From the NCBI GenBank assembly GCA_026398275.1, contig JAPLTF010000018.1:1-64000 (forward strand): a stretch of 64,000 nt of DNA, given 5' to 3'. The notes below the pieces were generated by a model that ran no database searches, was not told where the DNA came from, and was given only the letters and a program-made list of their open reading frames with translations. Below, piece after piece: positions 25,711 through 33,779 of this stretch. Each line of letters begins with the position of its first letter. The stretch's first letter is position 1. The position numbers and the translations under genes were made by a program. The stretch is from Verrucomicrobiota bacterium (GTDB taxonomy: Bacteria > Verrucomicrobiota > Verrucomicrobiia > Chthoniobacterales > Terrimicrobiaceae).

Positions 25711-27129
25711 TCACGGGGCGCCCATCGGGGTCTGACCCGCCAGGCGGACTGCCGCGCGCAGTCGCACAATGAATGTCGTGCCCATGCCCGGCTCACTCGC
25801 GACCTCAATGCTGCCGCCATGCTTTTCGACGATGGCTTTCGTGATCGACAGTCCAAGTCCGGAATGCTCCTGTCCGGCAGAACGCGCCTTTTCGGCGCGG
25901 TAGAAGCGCTCAAAAACATGAGGGAGATCGTCCGGAGGGATGCCCTGGCCGCTATCGGCTACGGTGAGGATCGCGCCATCGGCTTCCCGGCGGACCTCCA
26001 CCCGCACGCTGCCGCCGGGGCGGTTGTAGTGGATCGCATTGCCCACGATGTTGCCAACGGCCTGCGCGAGCTGCCCGGCGTTGCCTTCGCAACAGGCCGG
26101 GGCGACCTCCACGGAAATGTGAACATCTTTTGCCTCCGCCAAGGGCTTCAGCAAAGCAACGGAATCCGTGACGATGCGAGCCAAGTCGCAGAGCTCCATG
26201 GCCTCCGGCGCTTCGCACGAGTCGAACCTTGCAAGCACCAGCAGGGATTCGATCATCCCGCGCATGCGCCGGGCGGCACGCTGGCAGGCCGCAAGGCTTT
26301 CCCGGTATTCATCGGCCGGACGTTCCCTGGCAAGCGCGGACTGGGTCTGCGTGAGGATCACGGTGACAGGGGTGCGAAGCTCGTGCGAGGCGTCGGCGGT
26401 GAATTGGGCCTGCCGGGCGAAGGCGTCATCGAGCCGGGAGAATGTGTTATTGAGGTCGCGGGCGAGTTGGCCCAACTCGCTCTTGCTGTCGGCCGGTCGG
26501 ATGCGCTGGGAGAGATCGCCGGTCGAGATCTTCGCCGCGGTCGCGGTGATCCCCGCGATCGGGCTCAGGGCGCGGGCCGCAATCCACCATCCGCCTGCCA
26601 GCCCAAGCAGGAACACCGCTCCGCCGGATCCCCCCAGCAGCCACGCGGTGCGCCGGCTGCCCGCGATCTCCTCCCCGATGTCGCGACCCACGAGAACGCA
26701 TTCCCCCCCCGGGGTGTCGTGAAAGCTCTCGCGGAAGTTTCCGCGTGACCGGAATACCGGTGGCCCGGGAATCCGCTCAGGTTGAGGGATTTCGGACGGG
26801 GCAGACGCGGAAGCGTCACCCTGCCTCCCATCGCGCTGCCAGATGACATAATAAAACTCCTGCCCCGGCATGCCGGCGAAAAGGTTCTGCTCACGCGCCG
26901 TCCACCGCGGTTTGTCCGGCGGAGGAGGACTACCGGGGCCCGCGCCGTTGCGGGGGAGAAGGGAGGCCTCGACAAGGCCCATGCGCTGCTCCAGTTCATG
27001 GTCGGTGCGGTTCATCTGGTTCGCCCGTTGCAGTTGCCACGCAGTGAATCCGAAGCCCGCAAGCACGAGCGCGAGCAGTAGCCCGTGCCAGAGCTGCAGC
27101 CGCCAGCGGATGGAGTGGAAAAATTTCAT
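25711..27129 (-). CDS. sensor histidine kinase (QseC/PmrB-like)
   Basis: A 472-aa membrane kinase. A first membrane span lies at about 15-33. The periplasmic domain (34-160) has an unusual G/P-rich stretch, PRNGAGPGSPPPPDKPRW. A second span at about 162-185 leads to a HAMP region, HisKA with DASHELRTPV (phosphoacceptor His249), and a HATPase domain with VGNAIHYN, DSGQGIP and GLGLSI. It overlaps the response-regulator gene by ATGA. The system likely controls the divergent secreted-protein genes through the repeated CTTAAGGTT boxes. The signal is unknown; its P/G-rich sensor resembles tracts in the exported proteins it may regulate. Confidence 0.92.
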   Translation of the reverse strand: MKFFHSIRWRLQLWHGLLLALVLAGFGFTAWQLQRANQMNRTDHELEQRMGLVEASLLPRNGAGPGSPPPPDKPRWTAREQNLFAGMPGQEFYYVIWQRDGRQGDASASAPSEIPQPERIPGPPVFRSRGNFRESFHDTPGGECVLVGRDIGEEIAGSRRTAWLLGGSGGAVFLLGLAGGWWIAARALSPIAGITATAAKISTGDLSQRIRPADSKSELGQLARDLNNTFSRLDDAFARQAQFTADASHELRTPVTVILTQTQSALARERPADEYRESLAACQRAARRMRGMIESLLVLARFDSCEAPEAMELCDLARIVTDSVALLKPLAEAKDVHISVEVAPACCEGNAGQLAQAVGNIVGNAIHYNRPGGSVRVEVRREADGAILTVADSGQGIPPDDLPHVFERFYRAEKARSAGQEHSGLGLSITKAIVEKHGGSIEVASEPGMGTTFIVRLRAAVRLAGQTPMGAP

Positions 27130-27776
27130 CCAATACAGTAGCCGTGGCCGCGGCGGGTCTCGATCAGCCCATGGCCGAGCTTTTTGCGCAGGTTGGAGAC
27201 ATGCACGTCGAGCAGGTTCGAGAGCGAGTCTTCGTCCTCGTCAAAAAGGTGTTCGTAAAGAGCGGTGCGCGTGACCGTCTCACCGCGGTGCATGGCAAGA
27301 AATTCCAACAGGCAATACTCGCGCGCTGTGAGCTCGACGGAGTGTCCGTCAAGCTTGACCCGGCGGGCTGCGGTATCGATGGCCACACCGCCGACTTCGA
27401 TGACGTTCACCGTTTGTCCGGCCGCCCGCCGGATGATCGCCCGGAGCCGGGCGAACAGTTCCTCCAGATCAAAAGGCTTCACCAGATAATCGTCGGCGCC
27501 GGCGTCGAGTCCTCGCACGCGATCCTGCGCGGCATCGCGTGCAGTGAGCATGAGCACGGGCGTCCTCCTCGACTCCCGCAGGCGCTCGAGGACTTTCCAC
27601 CCATCCAGGAGCGGCAGCATGACGTCGAGCACGATCGCGTCATACGCGACCTCCGTCGATTTGTAGAGCCCCTCTTCGCCGTCCGCTGCGGCATCGACCG
27701 CATAGCCCTCCTCGCGCAAGGCTCTGGCCAGGCTTGTCAGGAGATCGACTTCGTCTTCGATCAGCAGGATTCTCAT
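27126..27776 (-). CDS. OmpR-family response regulator (QseB/PmrA-like)
   Basis: A 216-aa regulator. Receiver: acidic pair in LIEDEVD (Glu7, Asp8), phosphoacceptor Asp51 in VLDVMLPLLDG, Lys100 in DDYLVKPFDLEE. A winged-helix output follows with LTAREYCLLEFLAMHRGETV and LDVHVSNLRKKLG. This branch includes QseB and PmrA, which bind direct repeats of CTTAAGGTT-like half-sites. Three such boxes stand in front of nearby divergent genes. It is first in the two-gene operon with its kinase, 112 bp upstream of the nearest box on the opposite strand. Confidence 0.93.
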   Translation of the reverse strand: MRILLIEDEVDLLTSLARALREEGYAVDAAADGEEGLYKSTEVAYDAIVLDVMLPLLDGWKVLERLRESRRTPVLMLTARDAAQDRVRGLDAGADDYLVKPFDLEELFARLRAIIRRAAGQTVNVIEVGGVAIDTAARRVKLDGHSVELTAREYCLLEFLAMHRGETVTRTALYEHLFDEDEDSLSNLLDVHVSNLRKKLGHGLIETRRGHGYCIG

Positions 27777-27888
27777 GTTGTCAGCGCGAGATTACAACAG
27801 GGCGGCGGCATTTGGACAGAGCTGGCATGTGAAAATCCTGCCTGAAGCAACCTGAAGATGAGATGAAGAGAACCCCGCTTTTGTGCCC

Positions 27889-27908
27889 CTTCACGTTCCC
27901 TTAAGGTT
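27889..27908 (+). promoter_or_regulatory. box 1: putative response-regulator site before the membrane-protein gene
   Basis: CTTCACGTT-CC-CTTAAGGTT: two 9-bp half-sites with an 11-bp period, as for PmrA/QseB-type regulators. A weak -10 (CATGTT, 27917-27922) follows 8 bp downstream, and the assigned ATG is at 27951. The same box recurs at 29595 and 31907. Confidence 0.75.
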
Positions 27909-27950
27909 CCTTCGCGCATGTTTCCTCCGAAACGTCGGAGCACACTGAAA

Positions 27951-29561
27951 ATGGAGACACAAAAATGCAGAGCACTGATTGCGGATGACGGGCCGCCAAA
28001 CCGGCAAGGGTGGCCTATTGCGCTCGTGATCCTCGCCGCGGGCATCCTCAGGGGGAGCCTTCTTTTCGGCACCGCGCTCATGCCCGGGATGAACGGGGCC
28101 TATTACCTCGTCCAGGCGAGAGCGGTGCTCACCCACGGAACGCTGGGGCTTCCGGATCTGCCGCTCATATTCTACCTGCAGGCATCACTGGCGCGGGCCC
28201 TGCAGTGGATTTCCCGACGTGACCTTGAACCGTGCATCCTTTTCGCGGTGAAGCTGACGGATGCGATTCTTCCCGCATTGGTGGCGTTGCCCGTGGCATT
28301 GCTCGTGCGGCGCTGGACCAAAGCCGCGGGCGCTCCCGCCTGGATCGCTCCGACAGCCGCAGCCGCCGTGACGCTCAGCTCCCCGATATTGGGCATGGTC
28401 GGCAACTTTGAAAAAAACTCCCTCGCCCTGCTGTGGCTCTGCCTGCTCCTTCTCTTCATCCATCTGTGGCTGACGCGTCCGACTTTTCCAAGTGCGGTGG
28501 GGGTGCTTTGCTTCTGGGGGTTGGCCGCCCTGACGCACATCGGCGTGTTTGGAGCCACGGTGCTGTTCAGCGGTCTGGCGATCGCACTTTTCCTTGCGCT
28601 GCAACGTGGTCCGGAATGGCGCAAGATCTGGCCGCTGCTAGCCGCCGCCCTCGCCGTCGGCTCGATCGCGGCAGGGATCGTGATGTGGAAATTTGACGCC
28701 GCCCGTATCCAAAGGCTCGCGGAAGCGCTGATCCATCCCGCGGACTACCTGGCAGGCAGCAAAATGGGGCCTGGCCGCCCGGGTGGCAGCCACTCCCCAT
28801 TTTTCATTCTGCTGCAGGCCGGACCTTCATTGGTTTTTGCCGTCGCATCCATCGCGGCCCTGCTGACCTGCTGGCGGCGGCGGGCCGTGCTTCCGCCGGC
28901 GGATCTCTGCGTGGCGGGCGCGTGCGCGGTCGGAGTTCTGGTGATGACGGGGCCGTGGGTGCAGGGGGACAAGGCGCCCCGGTTTTTCCTCATTGCAATC
29001 GCTCCCGCAGTCATGGCTGCGGCTTTTGCCTTGATCCACTTCAATCACCGCCGGCTGCGTGCCGGGCTGGCCATCCTCGGCGCGGCCTGCATGATCGCCC
29101 CGTCAATTTTTGTGATCTGCGATGGCGGGAAGCCGGTCGTCAGCGAGGATGGCCTGAGCGAGCTGCGTTCGCTCGCCCCGATGATCGCCAATCCCAACAA
29201 AACGCTGATAGTAGCCAGGCATGGGATGGAATGGTGGACGGCTTGGGCACTGCACACCCATATCTCCCAAGTCCCCGCGTTGAGGAGCGCGGACTGGCAG
29301 AATTTCGAGGCCATCTATTTTCTCAGGTCCAAAATCGATAACCGTCCCGTGCCTGGTAGAGGACCCGGGGGATTTTCCATGCCTGGTATGTTCGGCGGCC
29401 CTCCGCCTCCGGGAGGCCGCCCCCCTGGAGGCCCCGCGCACAACGCGAATCCGATGGAAGACCCGGAGATTCCCCGGGATGCCGAGACCGTCCATGACGG
29501 GGACCAGTTTATCTTCTCCCGCGTCAGCGCGCCGCCGGGATTTGTTGCCGGGCAACCGTGA
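27951..29561 (+). CDS. polytopic membrane protein, glycosyltransferase-39/ArnT-like in layout
   Basis: A 536-aa protein with about ten hydrophobic helices. The first periplasmic loop has GMNGAYYLVQARAVLTHGTL and LPDLPLIFYLQASLARAL, the layout of C-type polyprenol-linked glycosyltransferases, though no sure catalytic Asp pair is seen. The C-terminal 60 residues are soluble and very rich in Gly and Pro (PGRGPGGFSMPGMFGGPPPP). ATG 27951 is preferred: GGAG lies upstream and the -10 of box 1 makes a start at 27918 too close to the transcription start. It is probably activated by the divergent two-component system. Confidence 0.7.
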   Translation: METQKCRALIADDGPPNRQGWPIALVILAAGILRGSLLFGTALMPGMNGAYYLVQARAVLTHGTLGLPDLPLIFYLQASLARALQWISRRDLEPCILFAVKLTDAILPALVALPVALLVRRWTKAAGAPAWIAPTAAAAVTLSSPILGMVGNFEKNSLALLWLCLLLLFIHLWLTRPTFPSAVGVLCFWGLAALTHIGVFGATVLFSGLAIALFLALQRGPEWRKIWPLLAAALAVGSIAAGIVMWKFDAARIQRLAEALIHPADYLAGSKMGPGRPGGSHSPFFILLQAGPSLVFAVASIAALLTCWRRRAVLPPADLCVAGACAVGVLVMTGPWVQGDKAPRFFLIAIAPAVMAAAFALIHFNHRRLRAGLAILGAACMIAPSIFVICDGGKPVVSEDGLSELRSLAPMIANPNKTLIVARHGMEWWTAWALHTHISQVPALRSADWQNFEAIYFLRSKIDNRPVPGRGPGGFSMPGMFGGPPPPGGRPPGGPAHNANPMEDPEIPRDAETVHDGDQFIFSRVSAPPGFVAGQP

Positions 29562-29594
29562 CTGCCGCAGAAAATTCCCCGGATTATTTTTTGT

Positions 29595-29626
29595 CTTCAC
29601 ATTCCCTTAAGGTTCGTCCGCATAAA
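29595..29626 (+). promoter_or_regulatory. box 2 with -10: regulated promoter of the first LTxxQ secreted protein
   Basis: CTTCACATT-CC-CTTAAGGTT at 29595-29614, then 6 bp, then CATAAA as -10 at 29621-29626. The box replaces the -35 element, the arrangement of an OmpR-family activated promoter. The gene starts at 29657. Confidence 0.8.
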
Positions 29627-29656
29627 CTGCAGCCAGTGAAAAACGATAAAGGCACC

Positions 29657-31210
29657 ATGAAAACACTGACACCCATTGCAATCGCGCTGGCACTGGCCGC
29701 GCTACCAACCAACGCCTCCGCGCAGCAGGGCGACCGCCAAGGACCGCCGCCCGGCGGAAAAGCGGAAGCGCTAACGGACGTGCAGGTGAAGCAGGTCGGC
29801 AGCATCCTTGCCGGATACGATGCGCAGACGCTCACCGCCGAACAGGCGCGAGCCATCCACGAGGCCTTTCACCAGGCCGGCCTCCCGGGCGGCCACGCGA
29901 TCAACGAGGCGGTCGCTGCGGCGGGCTTCAGCCCCGACAAGTTGCGCGACCTCGACCCTCCGCCGTCGGCACCCGGCGGAGGAGGCGGCCAGCACGCGGC
30001 GAAAAGCGTCGAGGAGAAACCTCCGCAGGGTGGCAAGGCAGGCGGGCCGCAGCAGTATTCCATCGAGCAGGCGGCGTCCGACAATGCGCAGCTCCACACG
30101 ATCGCGTTCAACGGGCTGGCGTTTGTCACCGGGGACTTCGGGGCCGACACGTTCCTGCCTCCGGGCAAGGTGTGCGACTTTTTCGGGTTCCAATATATGC
30201 GGGATATCGATGCCGCGCACAAGGGCCACAACCCGGTGTTTCTCGACCGCGTCGCGGGAAACGTATTGCAGGTCCTCACTGACGAGCAGCGCGCCGTGTT
30301 TGAAAAAGCCGCGCAGCAGGAGGCGGCGGAATTGCGATCGCTCGCCGAGAAGCGCCTGCCGCTCATCAAGGCGTTTTGCCGGCAGCTCGCCGGGGACATT
30401 CCCGCCGGAAGCCAGGGGCTGAACAAGGCTGCGGTGATAAAATACGTGGGCGACATCTTTGCCGCCGACGCGAAGGTGAGCTACCAACGCGCCCAGGTGT
30501 TCGGCCAGGTGGCATCCTCCTTGACCACGCAGCAGAAGGAATACCTCGCAAAAATGACGTTCGGCGACTTCAGCACATGGCCCGCCGTGGACATGGAGAA
30601 ATACAAGCTGCCCCGTGGCACGGAGAAGATGGTCAACGTCGCCTACATGACCTTCGCCAGCGAGTTCTTCAGCTGGTATGCGGGCTCGGTCAAGGCGGAC
30701 ACCTATTTCTGCCCGGAGCGTCACGGCACCTACTTCGGCGGGTTTTACATGAAGGACATGCCCGCGATGGGCAAGCGCGACTTCGACATCAGCACGTCCG
30801 TGACCGGCGACAGCGGCAAGGAGTTCCTCAACATCCTGACCGAAGACCAGCGCAAGCACATCACCGCCATCCCCGACCTGCAGCGCAAAGATCTTCAGGA
30901 AATCATCGGCGTGCGCGAATCTATCTCCAAGGAACTGCGCAAGTTTCTCAGCGGCGGCCAGGCGGACAAAACGACGGTGCTCGCGCTCGGGCGGCATTAC
31001 GGCGAACTCGATGGCGAGATGTCCTATTATTATGCGACCGCATTCGCGAAGGCGAACCGGACATTGACCGCCGACCAGCGCCAGTGCCTCGTCAAGCTGC
31101 GCAACCTCGACGGCTACACCAGCGCCCCGGCCTACATCTATTCGGACCCCGTCACCGAGCCGCCCAATCTGCCCGCGACGGATTTCTTCTTCTTTCCTCC
31201 AACAAGTTGA
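29657..31210 (+). CDS. large secreted protein with six LTxxQ motifs, family not recognised
   Basis: A 517-aa protein with a signal peptide (MKTLTPIAIALALAALPTNA, cut near SAQQ). LTxxQ-type motifs occur at 39, 59, 207, 289, 394 and 470 (LTDVQ, LTAEQ, LTDEQ, LTTQQ, LTEDQ, LTADQ), the pattern known from Spy/CpxP periplasmic chaperones, which are much shorter. G/P-rich tracts fill 25-35 and 100-132. A conserved block FFSWYAGSVKAD, YFCPERHGTYFGGFYMKDMP (337-370) is shared with the paralogue at 31972. Its promoter carries box 2. The PEBP gene overlaps its stop (TGATG). I infer an envelope role under the adjacent two-component system. Confidence 0.7.
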   Translation: MKTLTPIAIALALAALPTNASAQQGDRQGPPPGGKAEALTDVQVKQVGSILAGYDAQTLTAEQARAIHEAFHQAGLPGGHAINEAVAAAGFSPDKLRDLDPPPSAPGGGGGQHAAKSVEEKPPQGGKAGGPQQYSIEQAASDNAQLHTIAFNGLAFVTGDFGADTFLPPGKVCDFFGFQYMRDIDAAHKGHNPVFLDRVAGNVLQVLTDEQRAVFEKAAQQEAAELRSLAEKRLPLIKAFCRQLAGDIPAGSQGLNKAAVIKYVGDIFAADAKVSYQRAQVFGQVASSLTTQQKEYLAKMTFGDFSTWPAVDMEKYKLPRGTEKMVNVAYMTFASEFFSWYAGSVKADTYFCPERHGTYFGGFYMKDMPAMGKRDFDISTSVTGDSGKEFLNILTEDQRKHITAIPDLQRKDLQEIIGVRESISKELRKFLSGGQADKTTVLALGRHYGELDGEMSYYYATAFAKANRTLTADQRQCLVKLRNLDGYTSAPAYIYSDPVTEPPNLPATDFFFFPPTS

Positions 31211-31863
31211 TGGGCTTAACCCCAAAATCAAATCCGGCACCACGCTCATCCACGGCAGCGTTAAAGATTTTCCTGACAGCCGCCATGATCGCCGGGCAGC
31301 TGGTCGGCCCGATGGCGGCGCAGGATCCCGGGCCGGCCCGGTTTGTGCTCCGCAGCCCCGAGGTGGCCGACGGCGGAATTCTGCCCGTGGATTTCACCGG
31401 CGACGGCAGCGGCGCGACGCTCCCTTTGGAGTGGGACGGGGTGCCGCAGGGAACCGCGAGCTTCGCGGTGATCATGCACCACGTGGATCCGGAGGGAATG
31501 ACGAAGTGGTATTGGACGCTCTACAACATTCCGGCGGACGTCCGCAGTCTGCCAAAAAATGTCAAGGGCGTCGGAACGCTTGGCAACAACAGCGTCAATG
31601 GCCGGACCGCATACGCGCCCCCTCACTCCAGGGGGCCGGGAGAAAAGACCTATATCTACACCGTCTATGCGCTGTCCGCGCCGCCGCAACTCGGAGTCGA
31701 GCCGGCGAATGTCAGCCGCGAGGTTCTGCTTGCCGCCATCAAGGACAGCATTCTCGCCAGCGCGGAACTGAAGGTCGTTTACACGCGCCAGGGCGCTCAG
31801 GGAGCGCATGACGGTGGCTCGGGCGATGGCCGGGGCGTGCCGCCGCCTCCGCGCGGGCGGTGA
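31210..31863 (+). CDS. exported PEBP-family protein (YbhB/YbcL-like)
   Basis: A 217-aa protein with an N-terminal signal or anchor (AALKIFLTAAMIAGQLVGPM). The phosphatidylethanolamine-binding fold is shown by LPLEWDGVPQGTASFAVIMH, HVDPEG, WYWTLYNIPADVRSLP and GRTAYAPPHSRGPGEKTYIY with the family's GP-x-x-x-H-like pocket partly changed. It ends in a Gly/Pro-rich tail (GRGVPPPPRGR). Bacterial members bind small anionic or lipid head groups; their role is unclear. ATG 31210 shares one base with the preceding TGA, so translation is coupled to the LTxxQ protein. Confidence 0.85.
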   Translation: MGLTPKSNPAPRSSTAALKIFLTAAMIAGQLVGPMAAQDPGPARFVLRSPEVADGGILPVDFTGDGSGATLPLEWDGVPQGTASFAVIMHHVDPEGMTKWYWTLYNIPADVRSLPKNVKGVGTLGNNSVNGRTAYAPPHSRGPGEKTYIYTVYALSAPPQLGVEPANVSREVLLAAIKDSILASAELKVVYTRQGAQGAHDGGSGDGRGVPPPPRGR

Positions 31864-31906
31864 GGACGCTTCCGACGCTTCCGTTTTGCGGATTTCCCCT
31901 CATCGT

Positions 31907-31938
31907 CTTCACGTTCCCTTAAGGTTCCCCCGCATAAA
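31907..31938 (+). promoter_or_regulatory. box 3 with -10: regulated promoter of the second LTxxQ secreted protein
   Basis: CTTCACGTT-CC-CTTAAGGTT at 31907-31926, then 6 bp, then CATAAA at 31933-31938. Spacing and -10 are the same as in box 2. The gene starts at 31972. Confidence 0.8.
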
Positions 31939-31971
31939 GTGGGGCCACAAACTAGAACGCTTCCGCACCCG

Positions 31972-33684
31972 ATGAAAAAACTCATCCCTTTTCTTGTGGC
32001 GGCCATCTCCGTCTGCACCGGGCAGACCGGCAGCGGCACGACCCCGCCTGCCTTCACGATGGAGCAAAGCATCTCCGACGGGGCGCAGCGCGCGACGCTC
32101 GCGTTTGCCGGGCTCGCCATGATGACCGGGAACCTGCCAGCCCAGTCGTTCTTTCCCCCCGGCAAGGTGGCCGACTACACGGGCTTCCAGTATCTGCGCG
32201 ACAACGACCCCGACAATATGGGCCACAACACGAGCTTCCTGACGAGGGTCGCCAATAACGTCCTCTACATTTTGAGCGACAGCCAGCTCGCCCAGCTGAA
32301 AACGCTCGCCCTGGCGCAGCAGGATCAGATCACCCTTTACGGCTACAAGCGGTTCGCGCTGATGAAGGCATTCCGCCGGCTCCTCGACGGTGACGTCCCC
32401 GCCGGTGCGACCGGACTCGATCTCCTGGCCGTGAAGCAGGCATCGAAAGAGCTCTACCGCATCGACGGCCAGATCAGCTTCGACCGCGCCCTGCTCTACG
32501 CCTCGATCTTCAGCTCCATGAATTTCACACAGACGGCATATCTCGACGCGATGAAGGGCAAGGGATTCAACTCCTGGCCGGACATTTCGAACGACTTGGT
32601 CCGGGAAAAAACGAAGGGTCTGAGCCAGGGTGAAGCGGTCGCCGTGATGACCTATGCCGGCGACCTCTTTAGCTGGTATGCTGGTTCGCTGGATGCGGAT
32701 GTCTATTTCTGTCCGGAGCGCCACGGGACGTATTTCGGATCGTTCTACATCAAGGACGCGCCCGCGATCGGCCACGAGGGATACAGCATCGACGAGCAGC
32801 TCACCGCGACAGCGGGCGCCGCCCTTTGTGACAGCTCGAAGGGATACGTCACCGCCGGCCAGGCGAGCGCGATGTCGAGCCTCGTGAGCGCGCAGCGAAA
32901 CAACCTTTATGCCGGAACCACCAGCATTGTTTCCATCAGGACGCAAATCGCCTCCCTGCTGCGCGGCCTCATGGTTTCGACCGCTTCGAGCGCCAGCGTC
33001 AACGCCCAGGTCCTCGCGCTTTCGGAGATCTATGGAGGGCTCGACGGCGAGAACAACTTCAACTACGCGACCGTCTTCGCTTCTGTTTACAGCACGCTCA
33101 CCGACGCCCAGTTGGCCGGCCTCGCGGCCCTTCGGAAATCCATCATGTCCGGGACATACTCCGATGGAACCGCATTCGATTTTTCGGTCTGCACAACACC
33201 GTTCCTCTACTCCGCCGCCATCACGGATCAGTCCGTCCTCGCCCCCTACATCGCCGACACCGGCTATCTGTTTTCATCGGCACTTGGGTCCGCCGCTCCC
33301 TGGCGGCAGCAATATTTCGGGACAGCCGAAAATGCCGGATCCGCCGCCGATTCGTCCGATCCTGATGGCGACGGCCTTACGAACGCCAGGGAATACGCGT
33401 TGGGCACCGACCCCACGACCTCCGATACGGGCGGGCTCCTTGGCCTGGCACCTGCCGCCAATAATCTCTCGCTCACATTTTTCGGGCGGCAAGCCGCCGG
33501 GGCTGGCTATGTCGGATTCACCCGGCACTACTGCGTGGAAGGCACCGGCAATCTGGCCGACCCCGCTTCCTGGACGCCCGTTATAGGCTTTGCTGACATC
33601 GTTGGCTCGGACCGAGCCGTGACCCTGAAGCAGCCCATCACCGGAACCAAATACTTTTTCCGCCTACGGGTTTGGCTGCAATAA
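31972..33684 (+). CDS. large secreted protein, paralogue of the 29657 gene, with Ca-binding-type tail
   Basis: A 570-aa protein with signal peptide MKKLIPFLVAAISVCTGQTG. It shares with the upstream paralogue TMEQSISDG, FFPPGKVADYTGFQYLRDND, GHNTSFL, and the block LFSWYAGSLDAD, YFCPERHGTYFGSFYIKDAP. LTxxQ-like motifs are fewer (LSDSQ, LTDAQ). A C-terminal extension contains SSDPDGDGLTNAREYALGTD, a thrombospondin-3-like acidic repeat common at C-termini of PVC-group exported proteins, then a beta-rich domain ending YFFRLRVWLQ. The G/P-rich tracts of the paralogue are missing. ATG 31972 gives a perfect signal peptide; a frame from 31939 would start at the expected transcript start. Confidence 0.72.
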   Translation: MKKLIPFLVAAISVCTGQTGSGTTPPAFTMEQSISDGAQRATLAFAGLAMMTGNLPAQSFFPPGKVADYTGFQYLRDNDPDNMGHNTSFLTRVANNVLYILSDSQLAQLKTLALAQQDQITLYGYKRFALMKAFRRLLDGDVPAGATGLDLLAVKQASKELYRIDGQISFDRALLYASIFSSMNFTQTAYLDAMKGKGFNSWPDISNDLVREKTKGLSQGEAVAVMTYAGDLFSWYAGSLDADVYFCPERHGTYFGSFYIKDAPAIGHEGYSIDEQLTATAGAALCDSSKGYVTAGQASAMSSLVSAQRNNLYAGTTSIVSIRTQIASLLRGLMVSTASSASVNAQVLALSEIYGGLDGENNFNYATVFASVYSTLTDAQLAGLAALRKSIMSGTYSDGTAFDFSVCTTPFLYSAAITDQSVLAPYIADTGYLFSSALGSAAPWRQQYFGTAENAGSAADSSDPDGDGLTNAREYALGTDPTTSDTGGLLGLAPAANNLSLTFFGRQAAGAGYVGFTRHYCVEGTGNLADPASWTPVIGFADIVGSDRAVTLKQPITGTKYFFRLRVWLQ

Positions 33685-33779
33685 CCGTGCTCGCCGGCAT
33701 GAAATCACACGGAAAAACTCTGCGACGAATGCCCTGCCGCGGGGTTCAAACAATTATCCGGCCGATCAGGAGCCAATTC

